A stretch of DNA of 64,000 nt from assembly GCA_001692895.1 (NCBI GenBank), contig KV748196.1:930001-994000 (forward strand), in the 5' to 3' direction. Below the pieces are notes generated by a model that saw only the letters and a program-made list of their open reading frames with translations, was not told where the DNA came from and ran no database searches. The translations under genes were made by a program, and so were the position numbers. The first letter of the stretch is position 1. Each line of letters opens with the position of its first letter. Shown here piece by piece: positions 1 through 11,790 of this stretch. Source of the DNA: Cenococcum geophilum 1.58. Lineage: Eukaryota; Ascomycota; Dothideomycetes; Gloniales; Gloniaceae.

Positions 1-679
1 CTAAAGACCGTATAGAAACCATATAGAAGACCCTATAGGGGAAACCTATAATCCTATTATATAAAGGCCTAACAAAAGCAGAGGCTATAGCACTATTTCT
101 TCTTTGTATAAAGGTAATAGGGCTTAATATATAGCTTGTATCCGTTAGTGTACTGGCAGTTCTCCCGCGGTGCAAATATGGCTAGATAAGGTAGATAGTC
201 TACTATATACTATTCTAGTGTCCATACTACTAAAGGGCGGACTTTATAGCAAAATGCGCCTCTAAACGCCTTTAGGATATTTTAAATAATAAAGAAAGCG
301 CCTAAGCGGNAGNAAAATNGCTAGTATAGTTAGGTNNNTTACCCTAGTTTTAGGNAGTAAAGGNAATAGATNTAGAGNACATAAGTANANACTAGCCCTT
401 TTAAAGCCTAGAGAACTAGTAAAAGAATAAGAATAAAAGGATAAGGAAAGAAGGGGGTAGAGTAAGATTATCCGCGAAGCGCGGCTAGTTGGCTTAATAT
501 GCAGACTTAAAGGTAGGTAGAAGGCGAGCCGCCGGCGCTCCGATGTCGGAACGCTGCTATCTCTCTAGCGTGGCCTGAGGTGGGGTTTTCTCTAAGTTAG
601 AGTTTTTCCTATAGAAGGTATTAGCCTGCGTGGACCCACTAGGGGGACCGGGACGGGCGGTAAATTGAATTTATTATTA
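1..679. other. unassigned, partly RIP-degraded sequence
   Basis: No gene is supported here. Positions 1-480 are TpA-rich with stops in all frames. Isolated ambiguous bases (n) cluster at 310-389. Positions 520-660 are more GC-rich and less mutated, but I recognise no family in them. The F1 LTR begins near 680, so this may be flank or part of another degraded repeat. Confidence 0.4.
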
Positions 680-1021
680 TTATATAGTAAGGTAGATATT
701 ATTAAGCTATATATATAAACTGTATAAGGAGGTCAAGACGTTATATAAGGAAAGAAGGTAGAAAAATAGGAAGAAAGGGTATATATTGTGGACTTAGTTA
801 CTTAGTTAATATATATATAAAGCAGAATAGGATTTAGGTAGTAGTCCTAGCAGGACTTAGCGGGATTTAGTAAAACTTAATAGAACTTAGTAGAATATAG
901 CAGAATATAGTAAGTTGCTATTAGATTACTATTAGATTGCTATCTTATAGTTAGTCTTTAGTTACTAAGTTAATAAAAATAGGTAAATATATATAAGGTG
1001 TTATGGGGGTGTCCTATAACA
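680..1021 (-). repeat. Ty3/gypsy F1 LTR (3' LTR of a minus-strand copy)
   Basis: This matches the reverse complement of the 370 bp LTRs at 12858-13227 and 18401-18770. Shared landmarks are the reversed TGTTATGGGACACCCC-like edge at 1005-1021 and the TTAGTAGAACTTAGT-type internal repeats at 850-915. The outer (low-coordinate) edge is poorly conserved, so the start is approximate. The reversed polypurine tract CCCCCCTTTAAA follows directly at 1025-1036, as expected for the 3' LTR of a minus-strand element. Confidence 0.8.
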
Positions 1022-1764
1022 GTACCCCCCCTTTAAACTTAAGCTTTTATAAGATAGGGCTGTAGTAGTTCTAAGTAGAGTTTATAAAAGTCTTTTATAG
1101 CTTATATAAGTCTTATAAAGTTAACGGGTTCCCATAAGGGCTTAATATAGCTTCTCTACTTTAAGTAGTAGCTTAGCGGTTTGGATTACTATATATAGCT
1201 TTAAGAAGTATAACTAGGCTTTATACTAAGTTTGGCTAAAGAGGTTTAATAAGGTTAGCTATATCTCCTCTTAGTTAACTTAAGACGTAACAGAGTTAGT
1301 TAGCTTTAGTTAGGTAACGGTTAGCGTTACTAGTTAGCTTATTTTTAAGCTAGCTTAGGAATAATTAAAGTTTTTATTGTTTACTAGTAAATACTAGGGG
1401 ATCTAGTAGTTATTTAGATCATTTTAGTATAGTAGTCGGCTTAGGGTAAGTAATTACTGTGGGTTTAGGGCTCGCGTTCCGCGTATTCATCTCTAGAGAT
1501 AGTGTTTAGTCTTAAGGTCCTAGCGTAGGTATCTTAAGGGCGCAGACTTCTTCTTAGAGGTTCTTAATTAATTGCTAGTATAGTGCTTTTTATTTAGCTT
1601 ATTATTAATTTAAAGTAGTTTAGTTCTATTTAAGGGCATCTATAAAAGACTTCTATATCCCTACTAATTATTTTTAAAGTGCGGATATAATACCGGCGGC
1701 CGTTATAGGGGCTTTAGGTTCGTTCTGCATATTAACGGTAATATAGGTAGTTAACGCAACGTAG
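1022..1764 (-). pseudogene. internally deleted Ty3/gypsy F1 gag-pol remnant
   Basis: Reading the minus strand, 1764 to about 1163 matches the F1 leader and gag (compare 13228-13830), including the initiator region near 1738. At about 1163 it jumps directly to the last ~140 bp of pol (compare 18240-18390), the segment just upstream of the polypurine tract. Nearly the whole pol (protease, RT, RNase H, integrase) is missing. Many in-frame stops are TAA/TAG at former CAA/CAG codons. Its own 5' LTR is not present, because the F2 LTR starts at 1765. Confidence 0.8.
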
Positions 1765-2187
1765 TATTATAACGAAGCCTTATAGGAAATACTACGATAG
1801 ACTTGTTAATGGGCTGGGTATATAGGTATAGAATAGTTAACAACGTAAATATAACTAGTGGAGTGGTTGCCTAACAGATTAACTCTAATTATATTCTAAG
1901 ATTTACTATAAAGGAGAGAACTATTTAGGTAGGGACTATAGTCCTTTAAATACATAACCGTACTTCTAAGAAATCCCCTTTATATATAAGGTATGTGTTA
2001 TACGTATTATACGTACGTTCCCTTTATATACTGTGTATACTGCATACAATATTATATAACCTTAGTTACTATTCCTTATTATATAGCTCTATTGGCTCCA
2101 TTCTAAACTATACCTAAATTAACTAACTAGCTTTTTTTTAACTCTTCCCTAAGTAGTTATAACATTATACTTAAAGCGTCTATAACA
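1765..2187 (-). repeat. F2 3' LTR
   Basis: This is 423 bp and aligns along its whole length with 8103-8391 joined to 9158-9291. The edges resemble RIP-altered TG...CA ends (TATTATAACG at the low edge, CTATAACA at the high edge). Differences from its partner are mainly C/T and G/A. It serves as the empty-site reference for the MITE inserted in the other LTR. Confidence 0.85.
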
Positions 2188-2199
2188 CTATCTCCCTCC

Positions 2200-5100
2200 T
2201 CTCTATCTTTATCCTTAAAGATTCTAAATATCTTTAAGTTATTTACTAGAGGTATAATAGCCGTCTAATTAATTTAGTTAATATTGTCGCTTATTATACC
2301 TAAGGCTTCTTCCTCTTTATAGGCGCAACGTTGTGCTTACATTGTTATTGCGATATTGTCTCTTAATGAGATTATACTATCTCCATATTCTTACTATTTA
2401 AAAGAGGGGTTGGTTTATATTACGTTAGTAAGTCCATCTTTATAATAACCGTCCTCTTACTTAAAGTGCACTAAAGCGAATATTTATTCGTCCTATAACG
2501 TTTACTCTACTTCTAATGCTAAGTATACGTGCTTTATTACTTATAATAGCTATCTAGTTCCTTAATTAATCTATCTTAGGGTCTCGTGTTTAATCTACTA
2601 CTGCTTATCTTAATAGCGAGTTATCTTAAGCCCTTATTAAGTTAGAATGTTCTTATAATGCGGAATAGAAAGCCTTAGATACTTATATTACGGCATCTAC
2701 TTAATTACTCCGTCTTAAGAAGATTTGTAAAAAGGTCTATTCTAAGAAGTAGAAACTTATAGAATAAGGTTTATAGAAACTTAGCAATAAAAAAATAGAT
2801 TCTTTTTTAGCCGAGAAGGAAATAGATCTAAGTAGTTCGGCAATTGCTCTTCTTAGATCCCCCTTAGGTAACTTATTCTTTAGTAATTCTTTTTTATTAA
2901 TACTACCTAACCTAATCTCTTTTAATACTTCTGTACCTTTCTTATAGTGTTCTTTAGATTTTCTAGTAGCTCCTAGGTAGTCTTATTATAGCCTATTTAC
3001 TTAACCTTATACTATATTTTATTATTAACGTTCTTATAATTAATAATCTTTAAAACTTGCTATTTGTCTTCCTTTTATCCTCTATATATATTTGCTTTAT
3101 AGGCTAATAGCTTAATATCTCTATATACTGGCTCTAGCATCGCGATATATTGTATAGGGTAGATTTTTATCTTAGCTAATAGGTTTAACTTAAACGCAAC
3201 CGGTGAAATCCTTTAAATGATTTTAAAAGGTCCTAGTCTGATATAGTTTAACTTCTTACTTAGTTATTAACTCTTAAAATTTTTATATAGTAGCCATACT
3301 TTATCTCCCTCTTTAAGATCTAGTCCCTTAGATCTCATAGCATTATAGTACCTTTTTATTTTCTCTTATACCTTTTTTACTAATTCCGTAAGGTCTGTAT
3401 AAAGATTTATTAGTATCTTTATTTTTTCTTTAGCTATACTACTCGTTTTCTTCACTTACTATAGTAATAATGATATTCTTGGCTTATATCTATAATTTGC
3501 CTTAAATAGTAATGTGCCTATTCCTTCCTATAGTATTATATTGTATATAAACTATATAACTAATAATAGTGATATCTAATTATTCTATGTATAATTAATA
3601 TAATGTTTTAGATACTATTCTAGCGTCTAATTTAATCTTTCTATTTAACTGTCTGTCTGCGGGTAATATATCGTGAAAGTTGCTGCTCTAACTCCTTACT
3701 CCGCTAAGAATACCTCCTAGAATACTGCTATAAATCTTAAATCTCTATCTAATATAATTTTACTTAGTGCTCTATATCTTGCGAACACTTCTTTAATATA
3801 GATTCTAGCGATATTCTCTGCTGAGATTTCTTCTATATATGCTATAAAGTAGCCCTACTTAGTTAACTTGTCTACTATTACTAAGATCGCGTTATATTCT
3901 TATTTGGTAATAGAATCTCTTAACTTTAGTAACTTAACGATAAAGTCCTATAATATAACCTCCTATAGTCTCTCTAGTATTTTAATAGGTTATAGCCCTC
4001 TATATGGCTTATACCTTATTAGTTTATTCCTTTAATAATCTAAATATTCTTTTATTACTTTTTTGCGATATTTTAGATTCTATTAATAATATATTCTTTC
4101 TAAAGTCTTAATATTAAGCCTGTTGCTCTATTATATCCTTAAGTTATTTCTCTATAGAAATCTTCTATAAAATGCTCTGCTATGCTTCTTAGGATATACT
4201 TCGCTTCTTAATTTATATATATATCTATCTATAGATCTTCTAGCTATGCCTTTAGAATTCTTTATACCTAAAAGCTCTTTAGTGTCTTATAAACTCTTTT
4301 TAGTTTATTATCTTCCTAAGTTACTACTAGTTTAGGGTAATTATATCTAATTAATCCGTCCTTATCTCTACGTAGCATTGCTCCTAATAGTTTCTTATTA
4401 TTTTATAGTTTAGCCTTTCTACTAAGTATATCTGCTTTTATATTCTTAGTTCCTTTAGTATACTAAATCTCGAAATAGTATATACCTATCCTTTTAAATA
4501 ATACTATTTAACTATCTGTAGTTAATATATAACCTAAGTTTTCCGTTCTTCTTTGGTATAAATAGTACTAGATAACCTGCTAATAACTGTAATAGTTTAA
4601 TATATCCCTTTTATAAGTTTTCTTAGATAAACTCTTTAAGTGCTCTAAACTCTTCTTTAGTGAGCTTATATGTTAAAAAGAACCTTAGACTCGTTTCTAG
4701 TTCTAACTTTATTTTATAGTCCTATGCTATATAATCTACCAGCTTTTTGCTTTTTAGACTCTATAGTTTCTTGCCATACTTATAATATCTTTTTAGTATA
4801 TAACTTAAGCCTCACTTAGTCTCTTTATATGTCGCTTTAACTTAGTTTGCTGTCGTATTTTATATTATCGCGTATCTCTAATATTAACCTAGCCTATAAT
4901 CTAATTAATCTTTAGATTATATTTCTGTAACTAAGGCATCCCTAGTACTGCCTTATCCCGTCCCAATAATAGGATATTAAAAGACATCTTAATTCATCTT
5001 CCTTTAATGGTTATCTAAATAGGTCCTATTTTGAGGTTAATGATCCCTCCTCTATAGGCTATTAGATCTCCTAAAATTATAACTAATAGGTAAGGTTGCT

Positions 5101-8065
5101 TCTTTTACCTATAAGGTAATCCCATTCTCTTAACTACTACTAATAAAATATAGTTCCGCGTTACTCCACTATCTATTAGTACTTTAAACTATTAATTTTA
5201 CTATTTAACTTATAAATTTAGGTGTTGTTCTTAAATTCCTTTAAGGGTCTAAGGCTTTATTACTAGCTCCCTCTAGTTTTATAGGCCTCTACTTTTCCTA
5301 ATTATTAGCTACTTAATCCTTATATACTTAGCTTATTCTTTAGCTAATGCCTAGTTTACTTTTTATCTTTAATATACTATAAATACATATTCTCTAGGCA
5401 TTTCTACTACTATCGTCCGTCTAAGCATTCTTCTATAAGGAATCTTCTTAGTTAAAGTATTAAGTCTCCTAACTCTTAAACTTCTGTTAGATGCCAGCTA
5501 TATATATACTTAGTATTCCTATACTATTGCTCTTTTGGCGCCTAATATATCCTTATAAGGTACTTCTAATTCTTTTCCTTTAGATTCTTGTGTATTTTAT
5601 ATATATTGTCTATATATACAATTTATAATAACGTATAGTGTACTAGGTGCTTTAGGTTAACTCTTAACTTATTTTTATCTTTAAGTTTAAACCTTTATCG
5701 TGCTAATCTGAACGTTACGACTTTATTCGCGGGTACTAAGATACGTCTCTTACTTCTTTAGTCCTCTAATTATTCCTTTAGATCTTTTAACGTTATAATT
5801 AAGGCTCCTTTAATATAAGTTATAGCCTTCTCTATAATTAGGTGGTCCTAAATAACTTATTTATTTAACCACATATAGAAATCTTCCTACTTATTATTAT
5901 ATCGTTGTTTATACTACTTTTAGTATAGCTACTAGAGTATATACGGCTTGTCCGTAAGGAAGTATCTTCTTATTACTATATTATAATAGCCTTTTATATA
6001 TTATTCTTTAAACCTAATAGGGATTCTTAGATCCTTTTTATTTTCTAGTTTAGTAAGCTACTTAGCTCTTAGTATGCCTACTCTAGGCCTATTAGTGATT
6101 TTTTATATTAGCGCTCTGTCCTTTATATAGCCTAGTATACTAGATCTTTTATCTAGTTTCTATTCTTACTATACGATAATTCTCTATCTAAATTCTATTA
6201 TGGTTTCTTTTGGTTTTCGCCTTATAAGTAGATCCTTAAAGTCTTCTTACTTCTTAATCTTGGTTTATTTAATAGTCCTTACTTATATCTAGAAGTCTTA
6301 GTTTTATAAGATTTTTAATCCTAAGCTTGCTTCTATCTTAAGCTTAACTCTAGGCTTCTATAGTATTCTTATCTTATCTTAAGAGTCTTATACTTTTAGG
6401 AAACTTCATCCTAAGCTCATTTATATATTACTAAACTAAGCCGTTACTCTACTCTATTAGTTATCGTCCGTTATAGGTCCTTAAGCTTACCTTATCTCAT
6501 TTTAAGAATCTTAGTTATCTCTTATCTTATCTTAAGAATCTTAAGTCTTTAGCTTTTTGCCTTTATTAAGTGCTAAAGTAGTTTACTATCCTACTTCTCT
6601 TACATTTTATAAAGCGATAGATATTATATCTAGTGGGGTCTTAATCCCTACTAATGTTTCCTATTCTTAGTGGAATTATCCTCTACCTCTTATATAATAT
6701 CTTTAAGGTTTATATACTCCTAGTAAGCTGCCTTTATTATCTTATTATTACAGAATATTTCGCCTATATTAAATTTATTATCTTTAATATCCAATCTATA
6801 AACTAGTTTATTAGTTCCTTTAAACTCTAATAATTTTAGCTCTTATAGCTAATAGCTTACGCTATACTTAGCGTCTTTATAAATTTAGTATATGTTATTA
6901 TAACAAAACGCAAAACTATTAATTAAACATTCTTTTATTCCTTATAGTACACTATTATCCCTCTATATATATATCTTCTACTAGTCTTATTTCTTTTACT
7001 ATATAGTAACTTTAACTACTTCTATAGTCTTTAACGTAATAACCCTATTTTTTATAATTTATATAAGCCCCTTCTTTAAACTATTTTTCTTATTATAGAG
7101 TCCGCTTAAACGTCTTCTATTGCTAAGATTCCTAGTTTAGCCTTTGCTCCTTAGACCTTTAATTACTTAATCCTTATCCTCTAGGTTTCTATAGTCGCTT
7201 ATTCCGTTTCTTATTTTCTTTAATACTGCTTAGGTCTATTAGCTCTACGCTATACTATAGTTTTTAACTTTAGCTTTATTATTGCGTGCCCTACGCCTTA
7301 TACAACTATAGAACTCTATCCTAACCCTTCTTAGTCTACTCTCTTTAGTAAATCCTATTATTAATCTTAATTGCTTAATTAATTAAATCCCTAAGAGTGT
7401 CCGTATCTTCTATTAGAATAATTTACATCTTAGACTTTTGCTTTAAGTCCCTATTTATACTATACTATAAGCGCTTTATTATTCTATTTAACCTATATTA
7501 CTAATATTTAAAACTACGTTATATACTTAATTACTAAAGTTCTTTATACTAGGGTTTAAAGTTTTCTTTTTACCGTAGTAGTTACCTTCGGGTTTCTAAA
7601 TATCTATATTAACTATTCTACAAACCCGTTCTAACTTAAGAATATATATTATACTTCCTAATTAGTAGTTATTATACTATACTCTTATACCTCCGTAAGG
7701 TAAGGCTTAAACTACTTAAGTGCCCTTCCTGTTAAGAACAATCCTATATAAGCGACTTAATCTATAGGCGTTCCTAGCTTCACTCCTTCCTATATAACCT
7801 TAAAGTGCATTTATATAAGGAATCCCTTAAGCTTTAACTTCTCCCCTAAGAATTGCTCTATTAAGGGTAACTTAACCTTAGCCACTCTAATCCTATTAAT
7901 TCTTTCTTTAAGTATTCTATTATTATCTATTAATTAATTAACTATTTTCTATAGCTGTCCAACAGTAACTAGTTGCGAGTTAGTATTTACTATACTAGTA
8001 TTATTACCTAATTCTAAGGTAGTTGCCGCTATTAACGCCGTTATAGCTACTGCTTTTAGTGGCAT
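2200..8065 (-). pseudogene. Ty3/gypsy F2 gag-pol, RIP-degraded and partly deleted
   Basis: The minus-strand frame opens with an ATG at 8065 (MPLKAVAITALIAATT) and continues into a retrotransposon gag domain (FLTGRALKQFKPYLTE after reading RIP stops as Gln). The pol part shows the start of RT near 4660-4500 (KNGKLRLYINYR) and then jumps within about 30 codons to the end of RNase H (YTKGTKNIKADILSRK at ~4480-4420), so the RT palm and most of RNase H are deleted. The integrase C-terminal domain is clear at ~3390-3150 (LKEGDKVWLLYKN, KKLNYIRLGPFKI). A further ~700 bp of degraded frame before the polypurine tract (2200-2930) has no domain I recognise. The element cannot be autonomous. Confidence 0.8.
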
Positions 8066-8102
8066 ATTATTTAACTTTTTTTACTATAACCTTGGTAGTA
8101 AA

Positions 8103-9291
8103 TGTATAATGAAGCCTTATAGGAAATACTACAGTGGACTTATTAATGGGCTAGGTATATAGGTATAGAATAGTTAACAACATAAATATAACTGGTGGAG
8201 TAGTTACCTAATAGATTAACTCTAATTATATTCTAAGATTTACTATAAAGAAGAGAACTATCTAGGTAGGGACTGTGGTCCTTTAAATATATAACCATAC
8301 TTCTAAGAAATCCCCTTTATACGTAAGGTATGTGTTATACATATTATACGTACGTTCCCTTCGTACACTATATATATTATGTATAACGTTAAGATCGAAA
8401 ACCCAGAACTCGGTCGCCTCCTGAACTCGGACGCGTTTCCCATATAAAATGCCGGTTTTCTACCTCTATAAAAACAGTATTAGTAATATATTATTAATAA
8501 TATAAAGTTCTAAACTTAAAGATTATATAGTCTTAAGTAAATTTATATTAAAAAAAATTAAAAAAAGATCTTTATACGCCTAAAAAATAGAATAGTTTAT
8601 TTTATATAGTAATTTAGCCCCCTAAAAAAACATACTATACTATTTTAATAAATTTTTTTATTAATATTTTTTAATAATATATAGCTATGCGACACCAGAT
8701 TTCAATTTATATAGCATTTATATATATAGGCTTTTAAAATATAGCTATTTTAAAAANCTCCTATATAAAANNNNNNNNNTTTTATATAGGAGNTTTTTAA
8801 AATAGCTATATTTTAAAAGCCTATATATATAAATGCTATATAAATTGAAATCTGGTGTCGCATAGCTATATATTATTAAAAAATATTAATAAAAAAATTT
8901 ATTAAAATAGTATAGTATGTTTTTTAGGGGGGCCAAATTACTATATAAATTCTAGTTTAGTTAATAAATTAGCATATAAAGATAATTTAAAATTTTTTTT
9001 ATATAAATTAACTTAAGATTATATAAGCTTTAAATTTAGAACTTTATATTATTAATAATATATTACTAATACTGTTTTTATAGAGGTGGAAAATCGCTAA
9101 TTTGTATGGGAAACGCGTCCGAGTTCGGGGGGCGACCGAGTTCTAGGTATCCGATCTTATATAACCTCAGTTACTATTCCTCGTCATATAGCTCTATCGG
9201 CTCCATCCTAGACCGTGCCTAAATTAACCAACTAGCTTCTTCTAACTCTTCCCTAAGTAGTTATAACATCGTACTTAAAGCGTCCGTAATA
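8103..9291 (-). repeat. F2 5' LTR, split by a MITE
   Basis: The LTR halves 8103-8391 and 9158-9291 together give ~421 bp and match 1765-2187. The interruption is exactly the 766 bp palindromic element. Removing it and one TA restores an alignment to 2040-2070 in which the mismatches are transitions. Confidence 0.85.
8392..9157. mobile_element. palindromic (foldback) MITE with TA target duplication
   Basis: Two ~378 bp arms are near-perfect reverse complements around an assembly gap (n at 8771-8779). The outer termini AGATCGAAAACC and the reverse complement AGATCGGATACC match through AGAACTCGG. The flanks are TA on both sides (8390-8391, 9158-9159), and the undisrupted paralogous LTR at 2040-2070 confirms the empty site. 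TA duplication suggests mobilisation by a Tc1/mariner-type transposase (inference). No ORF is present. The arms include a conserved GCGACACCAGATTTCAATTT block near the centre. Confidence 0.85.
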
Positions 9292-9363
9292 AGTATTACA
9301 TCGGGAAAATATTCGCAGGATGAGATTTAAGTAGACTTTGGTTTTCGCGTTTCGCGTAATTAA
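9292..9363. other. unassigned spacer after F2
   Basis: This short, relatively CpG-containing stretch (TATTACATCGGGAAAATA at its start) lies between the F2 LTR and the first minisatellite. It could be the remaining edge of another LTR, but no partner copy is in the window. Confidence 0.3.
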
Positions 9364-9753
9364 CATGCAATTTAACCAACTCGACATGCAATTAACTAAC
9401 TTGACACGCAGTTGACCTACTTAATATATAATTTAACTAACTCAATACGTAGTTAACCTACTTAATATGCAATTTAACTAACTTAACACGCAGTTAACCT
9501 ACTTAATATGCAATTTAACTAACTTAATATGTAGTTAACCTACTTAATATACAATTTAACTAACTTAACACGCAGTTGACCTACTTAACATATAATTTAA
9601 CTAACTCGATACGCAGTTAACCTACTTAATATGCAATTTAACTAACTTAATACGTAGTTGACCTACTTAACATGCAATTTAACTAACTTAACACGCAGTT
9701 AACCTACTTAACATATAATTTAACTAACTTAATATGCAGTTAACCTACTTAAC
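9364..9753. repeat. minisatellite, ~41 bp unit of two ~20 bp halves
   Basis: The halves TGCAATTTAACTAACTTAAC and CGCAGTTAACCTACTTAAC alternate about nineteen times. Variation is mostly C/T and G/A transitions. Confidence 0.9.
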
Positions 9754-9882
9754 AACTTTAAAAGCTAACTATATATTTCTTAACGTGCGATTAAGGTAAA
9801 GTTATATACTATATATTTAACTATTATATATAATCTTATATAATCTTATACAATCTTATACAATCTTATAGTCTTATTACTT
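9754..9882. repeat. AT-rich spacer with short CAATCTTATA decamer array
   Basis: Positions 9831-9873 hold four to five copies of the decamer TAATCTTATA/CAATCTTATA. The rest is featureless AT-rich sequence. Confidence 0.7.
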
Positions 9883-10212
9883 GGAGGCTTTATATAAGGC
9901 TCTACACAAAGCTCTACATAAAGCTCTGCATACAGAGGCTCTGTATAAAGCTCTGCGCATAGAGGCTCTATATAAAGCTCTGCACGAAGCTTCGCATAAG
10001 GCTCTACACGAGGCTCTATACGAAGCTCTGCGTACAGAGGCTCTGCACGAAGCTCTGCACGAAGCTCTACACGAGGGTCTGCGCGAGGGTCTGCGCGAAG
10101 CTCTGCGTACAGAGGCTCTGCACGAGGCTCTGCGAGAAGCTCTGCGTACAGAGGCTCTGCACAAGGCTCTGCGCAAAGCTCTGCGTATAGAGGCTCTACA
10201 CGAAGCTCTGCA
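9883..10212. repeat. 12 bp minisatellite open on both strands
   Basis: The unit is GCTCTGCACGAA and variants (GCTCTATATAAA, GCTCTGCGTACAGAG). Because the unit is a multiple of three and lacks stops, it leaves long open frames on both strands: plus (EALHEALREALRTEAL-like, running on to 10315) and minus (RRASCRAS-like). I treat both as by-products of the repeat, since there is no independent coding evidence. CpG and CpA are well preserved, so it looks un-RIPed. Confidence 0.85.
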
Positions 10213-10339
10213 TCGGGTCCCCGCTATATTCCCAATAGCCTCTACACGTGCCTCTACCCTATGTAGCCACCTTATTTTTTACCCTTCCTTCCTTCTTTAT
10301 ATCCTCCCTACCTAGGGAGGCACCAGAACGGCAGCCAGC
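10213..10339. other. spacer between minisatellites
   Basis: A pyrimidine-rich stretch with no recognisable feature beyond the tail of the repeat-driven open frame ending at 10315. Confidence 0.4.
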
Positions 10340-11346
10340 AGAGGACCGTTGCTAGAACTAGACGACCGTCGCCAGAACCAGATGACCGTTACCAGAACCA
10401 GACGACCATCGCCAGCCAGACGACCGTCGCCAGAACCAGACGACCGTTGCCAGAGCCAGACGATCGTCGCCAGAACCAGACGACCGTCGCCAGCCAGACG
10501 ACCGTTACCAGAACCAGACGACCGTCGCCAGCCAGACGACCGTTACCAGAACCAGACGACCGTCGCCAGCCAGACGACCGTTACCAGAGCCAGACGACCG
10601 TTGCCAGAGCCAGACGACCGTCGCTAGAACCAGACGACTGTCACCAGAACCAGACGACCGTCGCCAGAACCAGACGACCGTTCGCCAGCCAGACGACCGT
10701 TACCAGACCAGACGACCGTTGCCAGAGCCAGACGATCGTCGCCAGAACCAGACGACCGTCGCCAGCCAGACGACCGTTACCAGAACCAGACGACCGTCGC
10801 CAGCCAGACGACCGTTACCAGAACCAGACGACCGTCGCCAGAACCAGACGACCGTCGCAGCCAGACGACCGTTACCAGAAACCAGACGACCGTTGCCAGA
10901 GCCAGACGACCGGTCGCTAGAACCAGACGACTGTCACCAGAACCAGACGACGTCGCCAGAACTAGACGACCGTCGCCAGCAGACGACCGTTACCAGAACC
11001 AGACGACCGTTGCCAGAGCCAGACGATCGTCGCCAGAACCAGAACGACCGTCGCCAGCCCAGACGACCGTTACCAGAACCAGACGACTGTCGCCAGAACC
11101 AGACGACCGTCGCCAGCCAGACGACCGGTTACCAGAACCAGACGACCGTCGCCAGAACCAGACGACCGTCGCGCCAGCCAGACGACCGTTACCAGAACCA
11201 GACGACCGTCGCCAGAACCAGACGACCGTCGCCAGAACAGACGACCGTTACCAGAACTAGACGACCGTTGCCAGAGCCAGACGACCGTCGCCAGAACCAG
11301 ACGACCGTTGCCAGAACTAGACAACCGTCGCCAGAGCTAGACGACA
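10340..11346. repeat. ~1 kb minisatellite, 18/20 bp unit
   Basis: The unit is GACGACCGTCGCCAGAACCA (20 bp), alternating with an 18 bp form ending in CCAGCCA. About fifty copies are present. It is GC-rich and keeps its CpG sites. Several overlapping open frames (PDDRRQNQTTVA-like on plus, SGSGDGRLV-like on minus) are repeat artefacts. One-base slips in the array break each frame. Confidence 0.9.
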
Positions 11347-11396
11347 ACGACTAGCCAGCCAACATTATAAACGATTCGATCAATCGATCGAATTAA
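11347..11396. other. junction between arrays
   Basis: A short unique stretch containing the palindromic ATTCGATCAATCGATCGAAT. Nothing else is recognised. Confidence 0.4.
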
Positions 11397-11790
11397 GGTA
11401 GCATAGACAGGTAGCATAAACAGGTAGATGCTAACGGGTAGGTAGATGTAGATAGGTAGGTAAATATAGATAGGTAAGCAGATATAGATAGGCAGGTAGA
11501 TATAGATAGGTAAGTAGATATAGATAGGCAAGCAGATATAGATAGGTAGGTAGATACTAACGGGTAGGCAGATATAGATAGGTAGGTAGATATAGATAAG
11601 TAGATATAAATAGGTAGGTAGATGCAGATAGGTAAGTAGATATAGATAGGTAAATAAATGCTAACCGGGTAGTAAATATAGATAGTAGGTAGATATAGAT
11701 AGGTAGGCAAATGTAGATAGGTAAGATGTAGATAGGTAGGCGATATAAATAGGTAGGCGATGTAGGTAGGTAGGTAAGTCAATAGGTAAA
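11397..11790. repeat. GATAGGTAGGTAGATATA minisatellite
   Basis: Tandem 16-18 bp units are punctuated by a recurring GATGCTAACGGGTAGGTA variant. Open frames on the minus strand (YLSIYLPIYIY-like) come from the repeat and lack other coding support. Confidence 0.85.

Larger units (their letters stand above)
1765..9291 (-). mobile_element. Ty3/gypsy element F2 with MITE insertion
   Basis: A degraded LTR retrotransposon reads on the minus strand. Its two ~422 bp LTRs are 1765-2187 (3') and 8103-8391 plus 9158-9291 (5', split by a MITE). A purine tract, GATAGAGAGGAGGGAGATAG on the minus strand, abuts the 3' LTR. The gag initiator lies at 8065. No clean target-site duplication is visible (left flank CGTAG, right flank AGTAT), possibly because of RIP or rearrangement. 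Pieces of another F2 copy on the plus strand host the copia elements at 27539-28076, 35020-35557 and 41876-42043. Confidence 0.85.

Noticed and set aside
1765..9291. 5 bp target-site duplication for F2
   Set aside because: Flanks CGTAG and AGTAT do not match even allowing RIP transitions, so none is claimed.
9364..9753. CRISPR array
   Set aside because: Repeats are directly adjacent without unique spacers, and the region is fungal transposon sequence. It is a minisatellite.
9881..10315. 144-codon plus-strand frame and its minus-strand partner as genes
   Set aside because: Both follow from a stop-free 12 bp tandem repeat. The start is a TTG, and there is no conserved unique domain or promoter context.
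10349..11354. Several 80-210-codon frames in both directions as repeat proteins
   Set aside because: Frames overlap each other in the 18/20 bp minisatellite and are broken by single-base slips. Nothing outside the array supports coding.
11337..11782. Minus-strand YLPIYIY-type frames as membrane proteins
   Set aside because: Produced by the GATAGGTAGGTAGATATA array. Hydrophobicity is a by-product of the repeat.
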